Below are positions 41,119-49,536 of a DNA stretch of 64,000 bases, piece by piece (the stretch's first letter is position 1; every line of letters begins with the position of its first letter). Below the pieces are notes generated by a model that had not been told where the DNA came from, ran no database searches, and was given only the letters and a program-made list of their open reading frames with translations. Source of the stretch: Actinomyces gaoshouyii. Lineage in GTDB: Bacteria; Actinomycetota; Actinomycetes; Actinomycetales; Actinomycetaceae. The stretch spans positions 328,862-392,861 of the forward strand of contig NZ_MVIV01000001.1 in assembly GCF_002072175.1 (NCBI RefSeq). The letters run 5' to 3'. Both the position numbers and the translations under genes were made by a program.

Positions 41119-43278
41119 TCAACCGCAGGCGGTGATGCGCCAGAGCGTCGCCGTGGACCCGGCGCCCGACGGCGCGGAGTCGACCTCCTCCAGGTACTCG
41201 TGGGGCACCTGGTCCATCCGCCAGCCCCACAGTGGTTGGCGGCCGCCCCCGGTGGCGCCATCGGGATGGGCGTCGTCGGAGTAGTAGTGCGTCACCCCGC
41301 GCTCATTGAGGATCCGGCACACCTCGGGGTCGGAGCCGAGCTGGTCGAGGTGCTCCCCCAGCCACTCCAGCTCCGGGCTGATCGGCAGGAGCCGCGTGGG
41401 GTAGACCGTGCGCACACCGGCCACGCTCCACAAGTAGGCGCTCCCGTTGGACGGGTTGCCTATGACGAGCGCATCCGCGCCGAGCTCCTGGGGAGCGCGG
41501 CGGATCATCGCCAGCTCCGCATCGGAGAGCATCGTGCCGTAGGAGATGCGCTCCGGATCGTGGACAGCCTCCATGATCTCCGCTTTCAGGCCCCACCTCC
41601 AGGCGGGCGCGAGGACGAGGGAGATCGCGAGCACGGCCAGCGCCATGCGCTGCGGGACCGATGCCAACCGCCCACGCCATCCGGTGAGCGGGCGCCAGGC
41701 GCGGACGAGGCCGCGGGCGCCGAGCGTGGCGAGCACGAGAAGCCCGATCGTCACGAGGACGATGATGCGGGCCCGTTGGGTGTACCACGGCCCGGCCAGT
41801 ACGCGCAGGGGCCACTGGGGCCCTGCGGCGAGGAGCAGGATGAGCGCCGCCGCCCCGGTGCCGATGGACCATAGGCGCGCCTGCCGGGCCTCGCTGCCCC
41901 GGACGCCCCGCCATGCCCCGACCACGGCGATGAGCGCCAGGGCGAGCACCAGGGCGTTGCCCGGGATGTATGGGGAGAAGCGGGCGAGCAGGGGGTGATC
42001 GGCGGCCAGCGCGTAGACGGTCTCCGCGAGGTTGCTGGGGGGTCGCTGGTAGGAGAAGACATCCGTCAGCGAGCTCCGCACCCTCCAACCGGCCCCGACC
42101 ACCAGGACCCCACTGGCGGCAACGGCGCCGATCAGAGTGCTTCGGCCCCGCCCGCCGCGGCGCCAGGCCGCGGTCACCGGGCCCCAGAGGCCGCCGACCG
42201 CCAGGGGCCCGGCGAGCACGGCGAGGTTGAAGGCGCCGGCGCCGTGCGCACCGACGACGCCGACAGCGCCCAGGCCCGCCAGCACGAGGGCCCGCGCGCG
42301 CCGTCGGCCGCCCACGGCGCCGGATCCGCAGGCGCGCGTCACCAGGGCCAGGCATCCGGGCAGGAGGCACAGGGACAGCGCGTAGGGCCACACACTGGTC
42401 AGCAGGAGGAGGACGGAGACCACGGAGCCGGACAAAGCGGTCCCCAGCCCCAGGAGCGCGCCCGCACCCCGATCCTCCTCGGGGCCCGTGCGCCCGAGGG
42501 TCTCGCGTAGGAGGGCCGCCATGCTCAGTGGCCAGATGGCTGATGAGAGCACTACGACGAGCGTGTTGGAGCCCTCGATGACCCCGCCGGGCAGGAGAGC
42601 GGCAATGGCGTGCCACAGCATGGGGTAGTAGATGCGCTGGCCGTCGTAAAGCGGCCAGGTCCCTCCGAACGGGCTCGCGTCGCCCGTCAGGCGCACGAAG
42701 GCGGTGGCGGACAGGTGGTAGATGGAGTCCGAGGCCTGCATCGGGGAGTCGAGGGCCCCGGTTGAGCGGATCACTGGCACAGCGGTCATGAGCGCGGCCA
42801 GCCCCAGCCCCGCGCACAGCGCGGCCCGGCCCTGAGCATCGAGAGAGGCCGGGCCGAACGGCGGACCGGCGGTACCGGGCGCCAGGGGCGCGCGTCGCGC
42901 GAGCAGGCCCGCCGCCGCGCACGCGGCCCATAGCCAGCCGACGGGGCCGATGAGCAGGTGGGCGCGATCCCAGGGGATCCCGAGGGGTTGGGCCAGCGTG
43001 CTGCCCACGGCGAGGATCCCCGCGGTGATCGCGGGCGCGGCGCCCAGTGCTGTCACACCGCGCAGTCCCCAGGCCTGGGAGATCGACCAGCCCGGGATGA
43101 TGAGCCCACCGAGGGCCGCCACCGCGATCGGCGGGGCGGCCGCCCACGAGGCTCCGGCACCGCCGCCCAGGAGGGGCATCAGGGCGAGCAGCGCGATTCC
43201 CACCAGCGGCAGGACGACCACGCGGATCGCGGTGGGCCCGATCCGAGCCGCGCGATGGGCGCGCCGGGAGCCGCTCAT
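41119..43278 (-). CDS. DUF6541 family membrane protein, copy 1
   Basis: A 719-residue protein with about thirteen membrane segments followed by a soluble extracytoplasmic C-terminal domain. MQASDSIYHLSATAFVRLTG and the YYPMLWHAIAALLPG loop, then the C-terminal NERGVTHYYSDDAHPDG and terminal ATLWRITACG, are shared with the two paralogues at 43275 and 49537. The architecture resembles GT-C/ArnT-like lipid-sugar transferases. ATG 43278 overlaps the previous gene stop by 4 nt. It probably transfers a sugar from a polyprenyl-phosphate donor outside the membrane; this is inference. Confidence 0.82.
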   Translation of the reverse strand: MSGSRRAHRAARIGPTAIRVVVLPLVGIALLALMPLLGGGAGASWAAAPPIAVAALGGLIIPGWSISQAWGLRGVTALGAAPAITAGILAVGSTLAQPLGIPWDRAHLLIGPVGWLWAACAAAGLLARRAPLAPGTAGPPFGPASLDAQGRAALCAGLGLAALMTAVPVIRSTGALDSPMQASDSIYHLSATAFVRLTGDASPFGGTWPLYDGQRIYYPMLWHAIAALLPGGVIEGSNTLVVVLSSAIWPLSMAALLRETLGRTGPEEDRGAGALLGLGTALSGSVVSVLLLLTSVWPYALSLCLLPGCLALVTRACGSGAVGGRRRARALVLAGLGAVGVVGAHGAGAFNLAVLAGPLAVGGLWGPVTAAWRRGGRGRSTLIGAVAASGVLVVGAGWRVRSSLTDVFSYQRPPSNLAETVYALAADHPLLARFSPYIPGNALVLALALIAVVGAWRGVRGSEARQARLWSIGTGAAALILLLAAGPQWPLRVLAGPWYTQRARIIVLVTIGLLVLATLGARGLVRAWRPLTGWRGRLASVPQRMALAVLAISLVLAPAWRWGLKAEIMEAVHDPERISYGTMLSDAELAMIRRAPQELGADALVIGNPSNGSAYLWSVAGVRTVYPTRLLPISPELEWLGEHLDQLGSDPEVCRILNERGVTHYYSDDAHPDGATGGGRQPLWGWRMDQVPHEYLEEVDSAPSGAGSTATLWRITACG

Positions 43279-45404
43279 GGGGTCCGTCCCTCCTCGTCGC
43301 AGGCGGTGATGCGCCACAGTGTCGCACCATCGACGTCGGCGACCCTCACGAAGCCCTTCGAGGTATCGACGTGCTGGAAGCCGGGGTAGAGGGCGTAGGT
43401 CTCCGGGGGCAGACCCGGCTGCTCGTAGTACAGGGGGATTCCGCCCCGGGCCCTGATGATGCCGCAGACCCGGGCATCGGCGCGGATCTTCGAGAAGTTC
43501 TGCGCCAGGTACTGCTGCTGCCAGTTGATGGGGGCGCCGTAGTGCCGGTAGTAGGAGGTGCCGTCGGTGAGCGCCGCCGTGTAGGAGGCTCCCGACTCCG
43601 GGGAGCCGTAGACCACGGCTCCGTTGAAGGCATCGTGATCGCTGCCGCGCATGGCCCGGGCCTCCTCGGGATCGAGCCACACGTAGTGCATGAACTTCTG
43701 GAAGGAGTAGTAGCTCCAATACTCGGACGATCCGGTGCCCGCCCTGATGGCGGGAATGGCGAGGCAGATCGCCGCGCACAGGGTGAGGATGGTGGTCGCG
43801 CGCGGGGCGCGGAGAACCCGTCCGCGCCAGGAGCGCGTGGGCCGCGGTCGGATCCCCCGGATCCTATCGAGGATGATGCCGAGCTCCTGGACGCAGGCGG
43901 CGGCGAGTACGCCGTCGATGAGCACGATGAGGGTGAGAACCCTCAGCAGGTCCCGCCACCAGGCCCCGGTGAGCGCGCCGATGGCGGGGTCCGTGGAGGA
44001 GGTGGTCAGGGCGAGGACCACGAGTGTTCCCCAGACCGTCAGCATCGCCCAGCGGCCGCGCACGGCCATGAGTATGGCCCCGACCAGTGCAAGGGCGCCG
44101 ACGAGCTCGAACCATCCGGTGGCCGGCTGGCCCTCGATGGGCTCGAGGAGCAGGCTCATCGAGGCGGTGCGCCCCAGGGTCCTGCTCTCCTCGGGGTAGG
44201 CCGCCATGGACTGGAGCACGGGCAGGCGCATCATGATCGCGATGGGGGCCAGGCAGGCCAGGCAGGCCGCCGCGCGCAGGAGGCGCGCCCGCAGCGCGTG
44301 GGCGGTTCCCGACTCCCCTCGGATCGCGGCGCGCGCGAGCCCGACGGCGCCGAGCACGCACAGCACGATGACGAACACCTGGCCGCCGCCGGGGTGGGCG
44401 GCGGAGATGCCGCCCAGGCAGGCCAGGCCGAGCGCGGCGCGCAGGAGCTGCTGACCGATGCCCCGGGGGCGCAGGACGGCGAGCGCGGTCACCGTCCCGA
44501 TGAGCAGCTCCACCGACATCGCCGCTGCCAGTTGGGCGTTGTAGAAGACCATGTAGCCCGGCATCCACATCGTGGTGGAGGCCAGGAGGGCGGCGAGCGA
44601 TGCCGCCCACCAGCGCAGTCCGGCGGATCGGGCCAGGAGCACCACCATGAGGGGCAGCAGCATGGCGCCCAGGGAGATGAGGGAGGCGCTGAGGATGAGC
44701 GCGGGGTCGGCCAGGGGGCGCAGGACCGCAGCGATGGCGTGGTAGCCGTCGGGGTAGATCGCCCCGTTGATGGCCCGCGACGCGCTGATGATCGAGGCGT
44801 TGCCGGTGCGGTGGATCTCCTCGATGAGGTTCATGTGCAGGACGGAGTCCCGATTCTGGTGGACGGCGTCCACGGCCCCCATCTGACTCGTCAGGGCGAG
44901 GATGTGCGTGATGGCGGCCGGCAGGGCGGCCAGGATCGCGGTGATGAGGAGGCGCGGGATCCCGCCTCGGCGGCGCGCGCCCCGGGCGATCCTCTCGACG
45001 GCGTCCTTCGCCCGGGGCCCATCCGGCTCCTGGGCGGCCCTGTCCCCGTCAGCGCTCTCCGACTCCCCGGGCTCGGCCTCGTCCGCCGCCTCCCCCGCGT
45101 CCGGGGCCTCCTCCTGGGAGGCTGCCCCGACCCGGCCCACGGCGGCAGCACGGGCGGCGAACCGGCGGCGCGCGCCCCGGGAGAGTGCCGGGCCGGCGAG
45201 GATGAGCGCGCCGAGCACGATCTGCGTTCCGGCGCCCCATGGCAGCACGAGGCCGATGAGGGTGACGATGAGCACGGTAACGGCGGGGCCGGAGGCGAGC
45301 GCGGCCAGCGGGGCCAGCCCCAGGGAGCGCAGGAGGATGGCGCCAGGCGCGACGATCAGCGCGGTGAGCGCGACCGCGAGAAGGACCAAGGCACTCCAGT
45401 CCAC
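43275..45404 (-). CDS. DUF6541 family membrane protein, copy 2
   Basis: A 709-residue paralogue of the neighbouring copy. About thirteen membrane segments; a cytoplasmic Glu/Ala/Asp-rich insertion near residues 85-140; the first-loop acidic region VHQNRDSVLHMNLIEEI; AINGAIYPDGYHAIAAVLRP; and a C-terminal soluble domain ending ATLWRITACDEEG. GTG 45404 is preferred over ATG 45449 because GAGGGAGG lies 4-5 nt upstream and the N-terminal helix then starts the protein. Tandem duplication with copy 1 is likely. Confidence 0.82.
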   Translation of the reverse strand: MDWSALVLLAVALTALIVAPGAILLRSLGLAPLAALASGPAVTVLIVTLIGLVLPWGAGTQIVLGALILAGPALSRGARRRFAARAAAVGRVGAASQEEAPDAGEAADEAEPGESESADGDRAAQEPDGPRAKDAVERIARGARRRGGIPRLLITAILAALPAAITHILALTSQMGAVDAVHQNRDSVLHMNLIEEIHRTGNASIISASRAINGAIYPDGYHAIAAVLRPLADPALILSASLISLGAMLLPLMVVLLARSAGLRWWAASLAALLASTTMWMPGYMVFYNAQLAAAMSVELLIGTVTALAVLRPRGIGQQLLRAALGLACLGGISAAHPGGGQVFVIVLCVLGAVGLARAAIRGESGTAHALRARLLRAAACLACLAPIAIMMRLPVLQSMAAYPEESRTLGRTASMSLLLEPIEGQPATGWFELVGALALVGAILMAVRGRWAMLTVWGTLVVLALTTSSTDPAIGALTGAWWRDLLRVLTLIVLIDGVLAAACVQELGIILDRIRGIRPRPTRSWRGRVLRAPRATTILTLCAAICLAIPAIRAGTGSSEYWSYYSFQKFMHYVWLDPEEARAMRGSDHDAFNGAVVYGSPESGASYTAALTDGTSYYRHYGAPINWQQQYLAQNFSKIRADARVCGIIRARGGIPLYYEQPGLPPETYALYPGFQHVDTSKGFVRVADVDGATLWRITACDEEGRTP

Positions 45405-45641
45405 TGGGCCTCCCTCACCGCATTCCGGGGACTCAACCCTGTCGATCATAGACGGCCGACAGCGGAGCGCGGCCCATCGACGACGAGCAGGCCCCTGATC
45501 CCACGCGCGGTGAGGAGCATCGCGGGGATGGTCACAATGGCATGATCCGCGCCTCCTGGAGGCACCAGGTCGAGACGATCTGGCGCCCCGGCCAACCCTG
45601 ATCCCCGGCCCGGGCCCGGGCCCGCATGAGCGGCACCGGCC

Positions 45642-46964
45642 TCAGTCCAGGCGCTGGCCCCCGCCGATGGTCAGACGGGGCGTGCCCGTCCACCTCTCGG
45701 CGTCGGTGGCGCTCCGCCCGTCGAGCAGGAGGCGGATGCCGGGCAAGTCGGCGGGGGTGAGCCCGGCGTACTCGGCGTGGTCGGCCTGGACGATGGCGGC
45801 GTCGACCTCCTCGCCGAGGTGGTAGGGGACCCAGCCGAAGGCGGCGAGCTCGTCGTCGGAGTACATGGGGTCGTGGACGCTCACGACGGCGCCGCGAGCC
45901 CGCAGTGCCTCCACGGTGGGGAAGGCCCCGGAGAAGGCGGTCTCCTTGACGCCGCCCCGGTAGGAGGCTCCGAGCACCACGACGCGCAGGCCCGCCAGGT
46001 CCCCGAGAACCTCCTCGGCGCGGGTGACCACGTACTCGGGCATGGTGGCGTTGAAGGCCCGCGCGGTGCGCACGACGGAGGCGTCGGGGTCGGTGGACAG
46101 GTAGAGCCGCGGGTAGACGGGGATGCAGTGTCCGCCCACCGCGATGCCGGGGCGGTGGATGTGGGAGTAGGGCTGGGAGTTGCAGGCCTCGATGACGCGC
46201 TGGACGTCGAAGCCGCATTTGTCGGCGTAGACGGCGAACTGGTTGGCCAGGCCGATGTTGACGTCCCGGTAAGTGGTCTCGGCGAGCTTGGCCATCTCGG
46301 CGGCCTCGGCGCTGCCCATGTCCCACACGCCGTTGGGGCGCGGCAGGTCGGCGCGCGCGTCGAAGTCGAGGACCTGCTCGTAGAAGGCGATGCCGGCGCG
46401 GGTGCCGGCCTCGGTGAGCCCGCCCACGAGCTTGGGGTAGCGGCGCAGGTCGGCGAAGACCCGGCCGGTGAGGACCCGCTCGGGGCTGAAGACGAGGTGG
46501 AAGCCGTGCTCGCCGTCGCCCTCGACCAGGCCGGAGATCCTCTCGATCATGGGCTTCCAGCGCCCGCGCAGGGTGCCCACGGGCAGGGTGGTCTCGTAGG
46601 AGATGAGGGTGCCGGGGCGCAGGTGCTCGGCGAGCGAGGCGGTGGCCGCGTCCATGAGCGCGAAATCGGGCTCCCAGGTGGCGTCGTCGACGAAGAGCGG
46701 CACGACCAGCACGACCGCCTCGGCGCCGGGGATGGCCTCGGCGTAATCGGTGGTGGCCCTCAGGGTGCCATTGCCGGTGGCGGGGCTCAGGGCGGCGAGC
46801 TTGGCCGCCAGGTGGGCCTCGCCGGGGAAGGGCTCGCGCCCGGCGTTGACGGCCTCGACGGTGGCGGGATTGACGTCGACGCCGATGACCTCGTGGCCCT
46901 TCTCGGCGTACTGGGCGGCCAGGGGCAACCCGATCTTCCCCAGGGCTACGACGGCGATGCGCAT
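45642..46964 (-). CDS. UDP-sugar 6-dehydrogenase (WbpA/WecC-like)
   Basis: A 440-residue NAD-dependent nucleotide-sugar dehydrogenase oxidising the C6 hydroxyl to a carboxylate. N-terminal VVALGKIGLPLAAQYAEKG and IGVDVN bind NAD, YETTLPVGT and FSPERVLTG lie in the first domain, and the catalytic cysteine is in GIAVGGHCIPVYPRLYL (near residue 278), followed by the C-terminal VVVLGASYRGGVKETAFS. The GGHCIPVYP variant fits UDP-GlcNAc or UDP-ManNAc dehydrogenases better than UDP-glucose dehydrogenases. AAGGATC just upstream supports ATG 46964. It is divergent from a GT gene that is followed by a UDP-GlcNAc 2-epimerase family gene, so an amino-uronic acid is the likely product. Confidence 0.88.
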   Translation of the reverse strand: MRIAVVALGKIGLPLAAQYAEKGHEVIGVDVNPATVEAVNAGREPFPGEAHLAAKLAALSPATGNGTLRATTDYAEAIPGAEAVVLVVPLFVDDATWEPDFALMDAATASLAEHLRPGTLISYETTLPVGTLRGRWKPMIERISGLVEGDGEHGFHLVFSPERVLTGRVFADLRRYPKLVGGLTEAGTRAGIAFYEQVLDFDARADLPRPNGVWDMGSAEAAEMAKLAETTYRDVNIGLANQFAVYADKCGFDVQRVIEACNSQPYSHIHRPGIAVGGHCIPVYPRLYLSTDPDASVVRTARAFNATMPEYVVTRAEEVLGDLAGLRVVVLGASYRGGVKETAFSGAFPTVEALRARGAVVSVHDPMYSDDELAAFGWVPYHLGEEVDAAIVQADHAEYAGLTPADLPGIRLLLDGRSATDAERWTGTPRLTIGGGQRLD

Positions 46965-47094
46965 GATGATCCTTCCGTGCCGGGCGGCGGCTATCACCGT
47001 ATGGTAAGGCCTCCCCGCGCCGCTGCCGGCAGGCGGTTCCGCGACGTCGGGCGACGGGCCGAACCACTCCTGAGCACGGCGATCCGCTCTCACG

Positions 47095-47100
47095 TAGGAT
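47095..47100 (+). promoter_or_regulatory. Candidate -10 (TAGGAT), leaderless spacing
   Basis: TAGGAT ends 6 nt before the GTG at 47107, with no Shine-Dalgarno sequence. It is a good match to TANNNT. Confidence 0.45.
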
Positions 47101-47106
47101 GATGGG

Positions 47107-48327
47107 GTGCCCCAGCGCCCATCGCGCCCCCCGCGCATCCTCGTCCTGTCGTTCTCCCCGATCCATTGCGACGCCCGCGTGCTCCGGGAGATCCAGGCGC
47201 TCTGCGAGGTCGGCGAGGTGACCTCCGTGGGGTACGGCCCCGCGCCGCCCCAGGTGGCCAGGCACCTGCGCGTCCCCGACTCCGCCCCCTCCCTCCCCCA
47301 GACGCCCATGGGCGTGTCGCGCCTGGCGCTGCGCCGCCTGCGGGCGAGTGAGACGGCGGCGCCGGCCGCGAGGGCCGCCTTGCGTCTGGTGCGCGAGGCC
47401 GGGCTCGGGCGCTTCGACATGGTGGTGGCCAATGACGCCCGCTCGATCCCCACGGCCTTCGCCATCGCCGATGGGGCGCCGGTGTGGGCCGACATGCACG
47501 AGTGGGCCCCGGAGGAGCGCACGCATGTGACGAGCTGGCGACTCCTGGTCGCGCCTCTCATGGACCACATCTGCCGCGCCTACCTCCCGCGCTGCGCGGC
47601 GGTGACCACCGTGGGCGACGAGATCGCCGGCCTGTACGAGCGGCGCTACGGCGTCGCGCCGCGCCTGGTGCGCAACGCCGCGGCCTTCGCGGACCTGAGC
47701 CCCAGCGAGCCGGCCCCCGGCCGCATCCGCCTCGTCCACTCCGGCGGGGCCGTGCCCGGGCGCGCCATCGAGGCGATGATCGACGCCGTCAAGGCCTGCG
47801 ATGACCGCTTCACCCTCGACCTGTTCCTCGTGCCCGGCGGTGACCGGGGCGCCTACCTCGACCGGCTCAAGGACCGCGCCGCCGACTGCGAGCGGATCTC
47901 CTTCCCCGCCCCGGTGGCCCCGGGCGATCTGCCGCGCGTGCTCAACGCCTACGACGTCGGTGTCTTCTGGATCCCGCCCTTCAACACGAACGCGCGCCTG
48001 ACCCTGCCCAACAAGATCTTCGATTACGTCCAAGCGAGGCTGGCGATCGCGGTGGGCCCGACCGCGGAGATGGTGCGGCTCGTGGACGAGCACGGACTTG
48101 GCGTCCACTCCCGGAGCAATGAGACCGCCGATATCACGGCCACGCTGATGGCCCTCACGGTTCAGGACGTGGCCGACTACAAGCGCGCCTCGCACGCGGC
48201 GGCGCACGCGCTCAGCTTCGAGCGCGACAAGGGGACGATCCGCACGATCGTCTCGGAACTGACAGGATCACCAGCAGCAGCGCCGGGCCCCGAGGCGCCG
48301 GGCCCCGAGGAGGACTCCCAGCGATGA
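47107..48327 (+). CDS. GT-B fold glycosyltransferase
   Basis: A 406-residue protein. RILVLSFSPIHCDARVLREIQAL at the start, WADMHEWAPEERTH, and a C-terminal domain with IRLVHSGGAVPGRAIEAMIDAV, LNAYDVGVFWIPPFN and LPNKIFDYVQARLAIAVGP define a family-4-like GT-B enzyme. The tail is Pro/Glu-rich. The stop overlaps the 2-epimerase ATG by 4 nt. The GTG start is preceded by TAGGAT 6 nt upstream, so it is probably leaderless. The likely donor is the amino-uronic acid made by its neighbours, by position only. Confidence 0.82.
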   Translation: MPQRPSRPPRILVLSFSPIHCDARVLREIQALCEVGEVTSVGYGPAPPQVARHLRVPDSAPSLPQTPMGVSRLALRRLRASETAAPAARAALRLVREAGLGRFDMVVANDARSIPTAFAIADGAPVWADMHEWAPEERTHVTSWRLLVAPLMDHICRAYLPRCAAVTTVGDEIAGLYERRYGVAPRLVRNAAAFADLSPSEPAPGRIRLVHSGGAVPGRAIEAMIDAVKACDDRFTLDLFLVPGGDRGAYLDRLKDRAADCERISFPAPVAPGDLPRVLNAYDVGVFWIPPFNTNARLTLPNKIFDYVQARLAIAVGPTAEMVRLVDEHGLGVHSRSNETADITATLMALTVQDVADYKRASHAAAHALSFERDKGTIRTIVSELTGSPAAAPGPEAPGPEEDSQR

Positions 48328-49475
48328 GCCGACCGGACACCCCCCGCCCCTCCCGGCCCTCCCCCGCTCCCGGGGGCTCGGCTCCATCGCGGCCCCCGCT
48401 CAGGGTCATGTCGGTGGTCGGGGCGCGGCCCCAGTTCGTCAAGCTCGCCCCGATCGACCGGGCCTTCAGCGCCGCGGGCATCGATCACGTCATCGTCCAC
48501 ACCGGCCAGCACTACGACCCGCTCCTCTCCGACATCTTCTTCTCCGACCTGGGGATCTCGGCCCCCGATGAGCATCTGGGCATCGGCTCGGGAACGCATG
48601 GGGCGCAGACCGGGGCGATGCTCGCGGCGATGGACGAGGTCATCACCGAGCGCGCGCCGCAGTGGGTGCTGGTCTACGGGGATACGAACTCCACGCTGGC
48701 CGGCGCCCTGTCCGCCGTCAAGCTCCACGTACCGGTCGCGCACCTGGAGGCGGGCCTGCGCTCCTTCGACCGCCGCATGCCCGAGGAGATCAACCGCGTC
48801 CTCACCGATCACGCCGCGGACCTCCTGCTGACCCCGACGGCCGTGGGAGCACGGCACCTGGCCGACGAGGGACTGGCGGCCAGGACCGTGGTGGTCGGTG
48901 ATGTCATGACCGACGTGCTCCTGGATGTGCGCGACAGGGTCGCGGGATCGCCCTCGCCCATCGTGGCCGGAATGGGCCTGGAACCGGGCTCGTACTCCCT
49001 GGCGACCATTCACCGCGCGGAGAACACCGACGACGCCGGGCGGCTCGGCGCCATCCTCGACTCGCTCGCGGGCCTGGGCCATCCCGTGGTCCTGCTGGCC
49101 CACCCGAGGCTCGTGGCCAAGTGCTCCGAGCACGGGATCGCGCTGGCGGATCGCGGGAGCCTGAGAGTCCATTCGCCCCTGCCCTACCCCGAGCTCATCG
49201 CCTCGGCGCTGGCCGCCCGTGGCGTCATCACCGACTCCGGCGGCCTGCAGAAGGAGGCGTTCCTCCTGCGGGTGCCCTGCACAACGGTCCGCCCGGTCAC
49301 CGAGTGGGTGGAGACGGTGGAGCTGGGTTGGAACGCCCTGGTCGAGCCCGGACCGGACCTCGTGCGCGCGGCATGCCGCCCCGCGCCCGACGAGCCCGCG
49401 CCCCAGGAGGCGCACCCTTACGGGGATGGGCGGGCCGCGGAGCGCGTGGCCGCGGAGCTCGCCTCCCGGGCCTGA
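48324..49475 (+). CDS. wecB: UDP-N-acetylglucosamine 2-epimerase family (WecB/WbpI-like)
   Basis: A 383-residue non-hydrolysing 2-epimerase. After a Pro-rich leader of about 30 residues, VVGARPQFVKLAPI, VHTGQHYDPLLSDIFF, YGDTNSTLAGAL, HLEAGLRSFDRRMPEEINR and ITDSGGLQKEAF are intact. The family includes UDP-GlcNAc epimerases (WecB) and the UDP-2,3-diacetamido-glucuronate epimerase (WbpI); motifs alone do not separate them. Presence of wbpB, wbpE and wbpD-like genes at 59.5-62.3 kb favours the second role. It overlaps the GT gene by 4 nt. Confidence 0.9.
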   Translation: MSRPDTPRPSRPSPAPGGSAPSRPPLRVMSVVGARPQFVKLAPIDRAFSAAGIDHVIVHTGQHYDPLLSDIFFSDLGISAPDEHLGIGSGTHGAQTGAMLAAMDEVITERAPQWVLVYGDTNSTLAGALSAVKLHVPVAHLEAGLRSFDRRMPEEINRVLTDHAADLLLTPTAVGARHLADEGLAARTVVVGDVMTDVLLDVRDRVAGSPSPIVAGMGLEPGSYSLATIHRAENTDDAGRLGAILDSLAGLGHPVVLLAHPRLVAKCSEHGIALADRGSLRVHSPLPYPELIASALAARGVITDSGGLQKEAFLLRVPCTTVRPVTEWVETVELGWNALVEPGPDLVRAACRPAPDEPAPQEAHPYGDGRAAERVAAELASRA

Positions 49476-49536
49476 GCCGCACAGCGGGGCTCCGCGCATC
49501 GCGCCTCGACTCGGGCGCCGTCCCCCGGGTCCCGAC

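Noticed and set aside
46965-48207. Very long minus-strand frame running from upstream through the sugar dehydrogenase region
   Set aside because: It is in a different frame from the recognised dehydrogenase and is opposite a GT with clear motifs.
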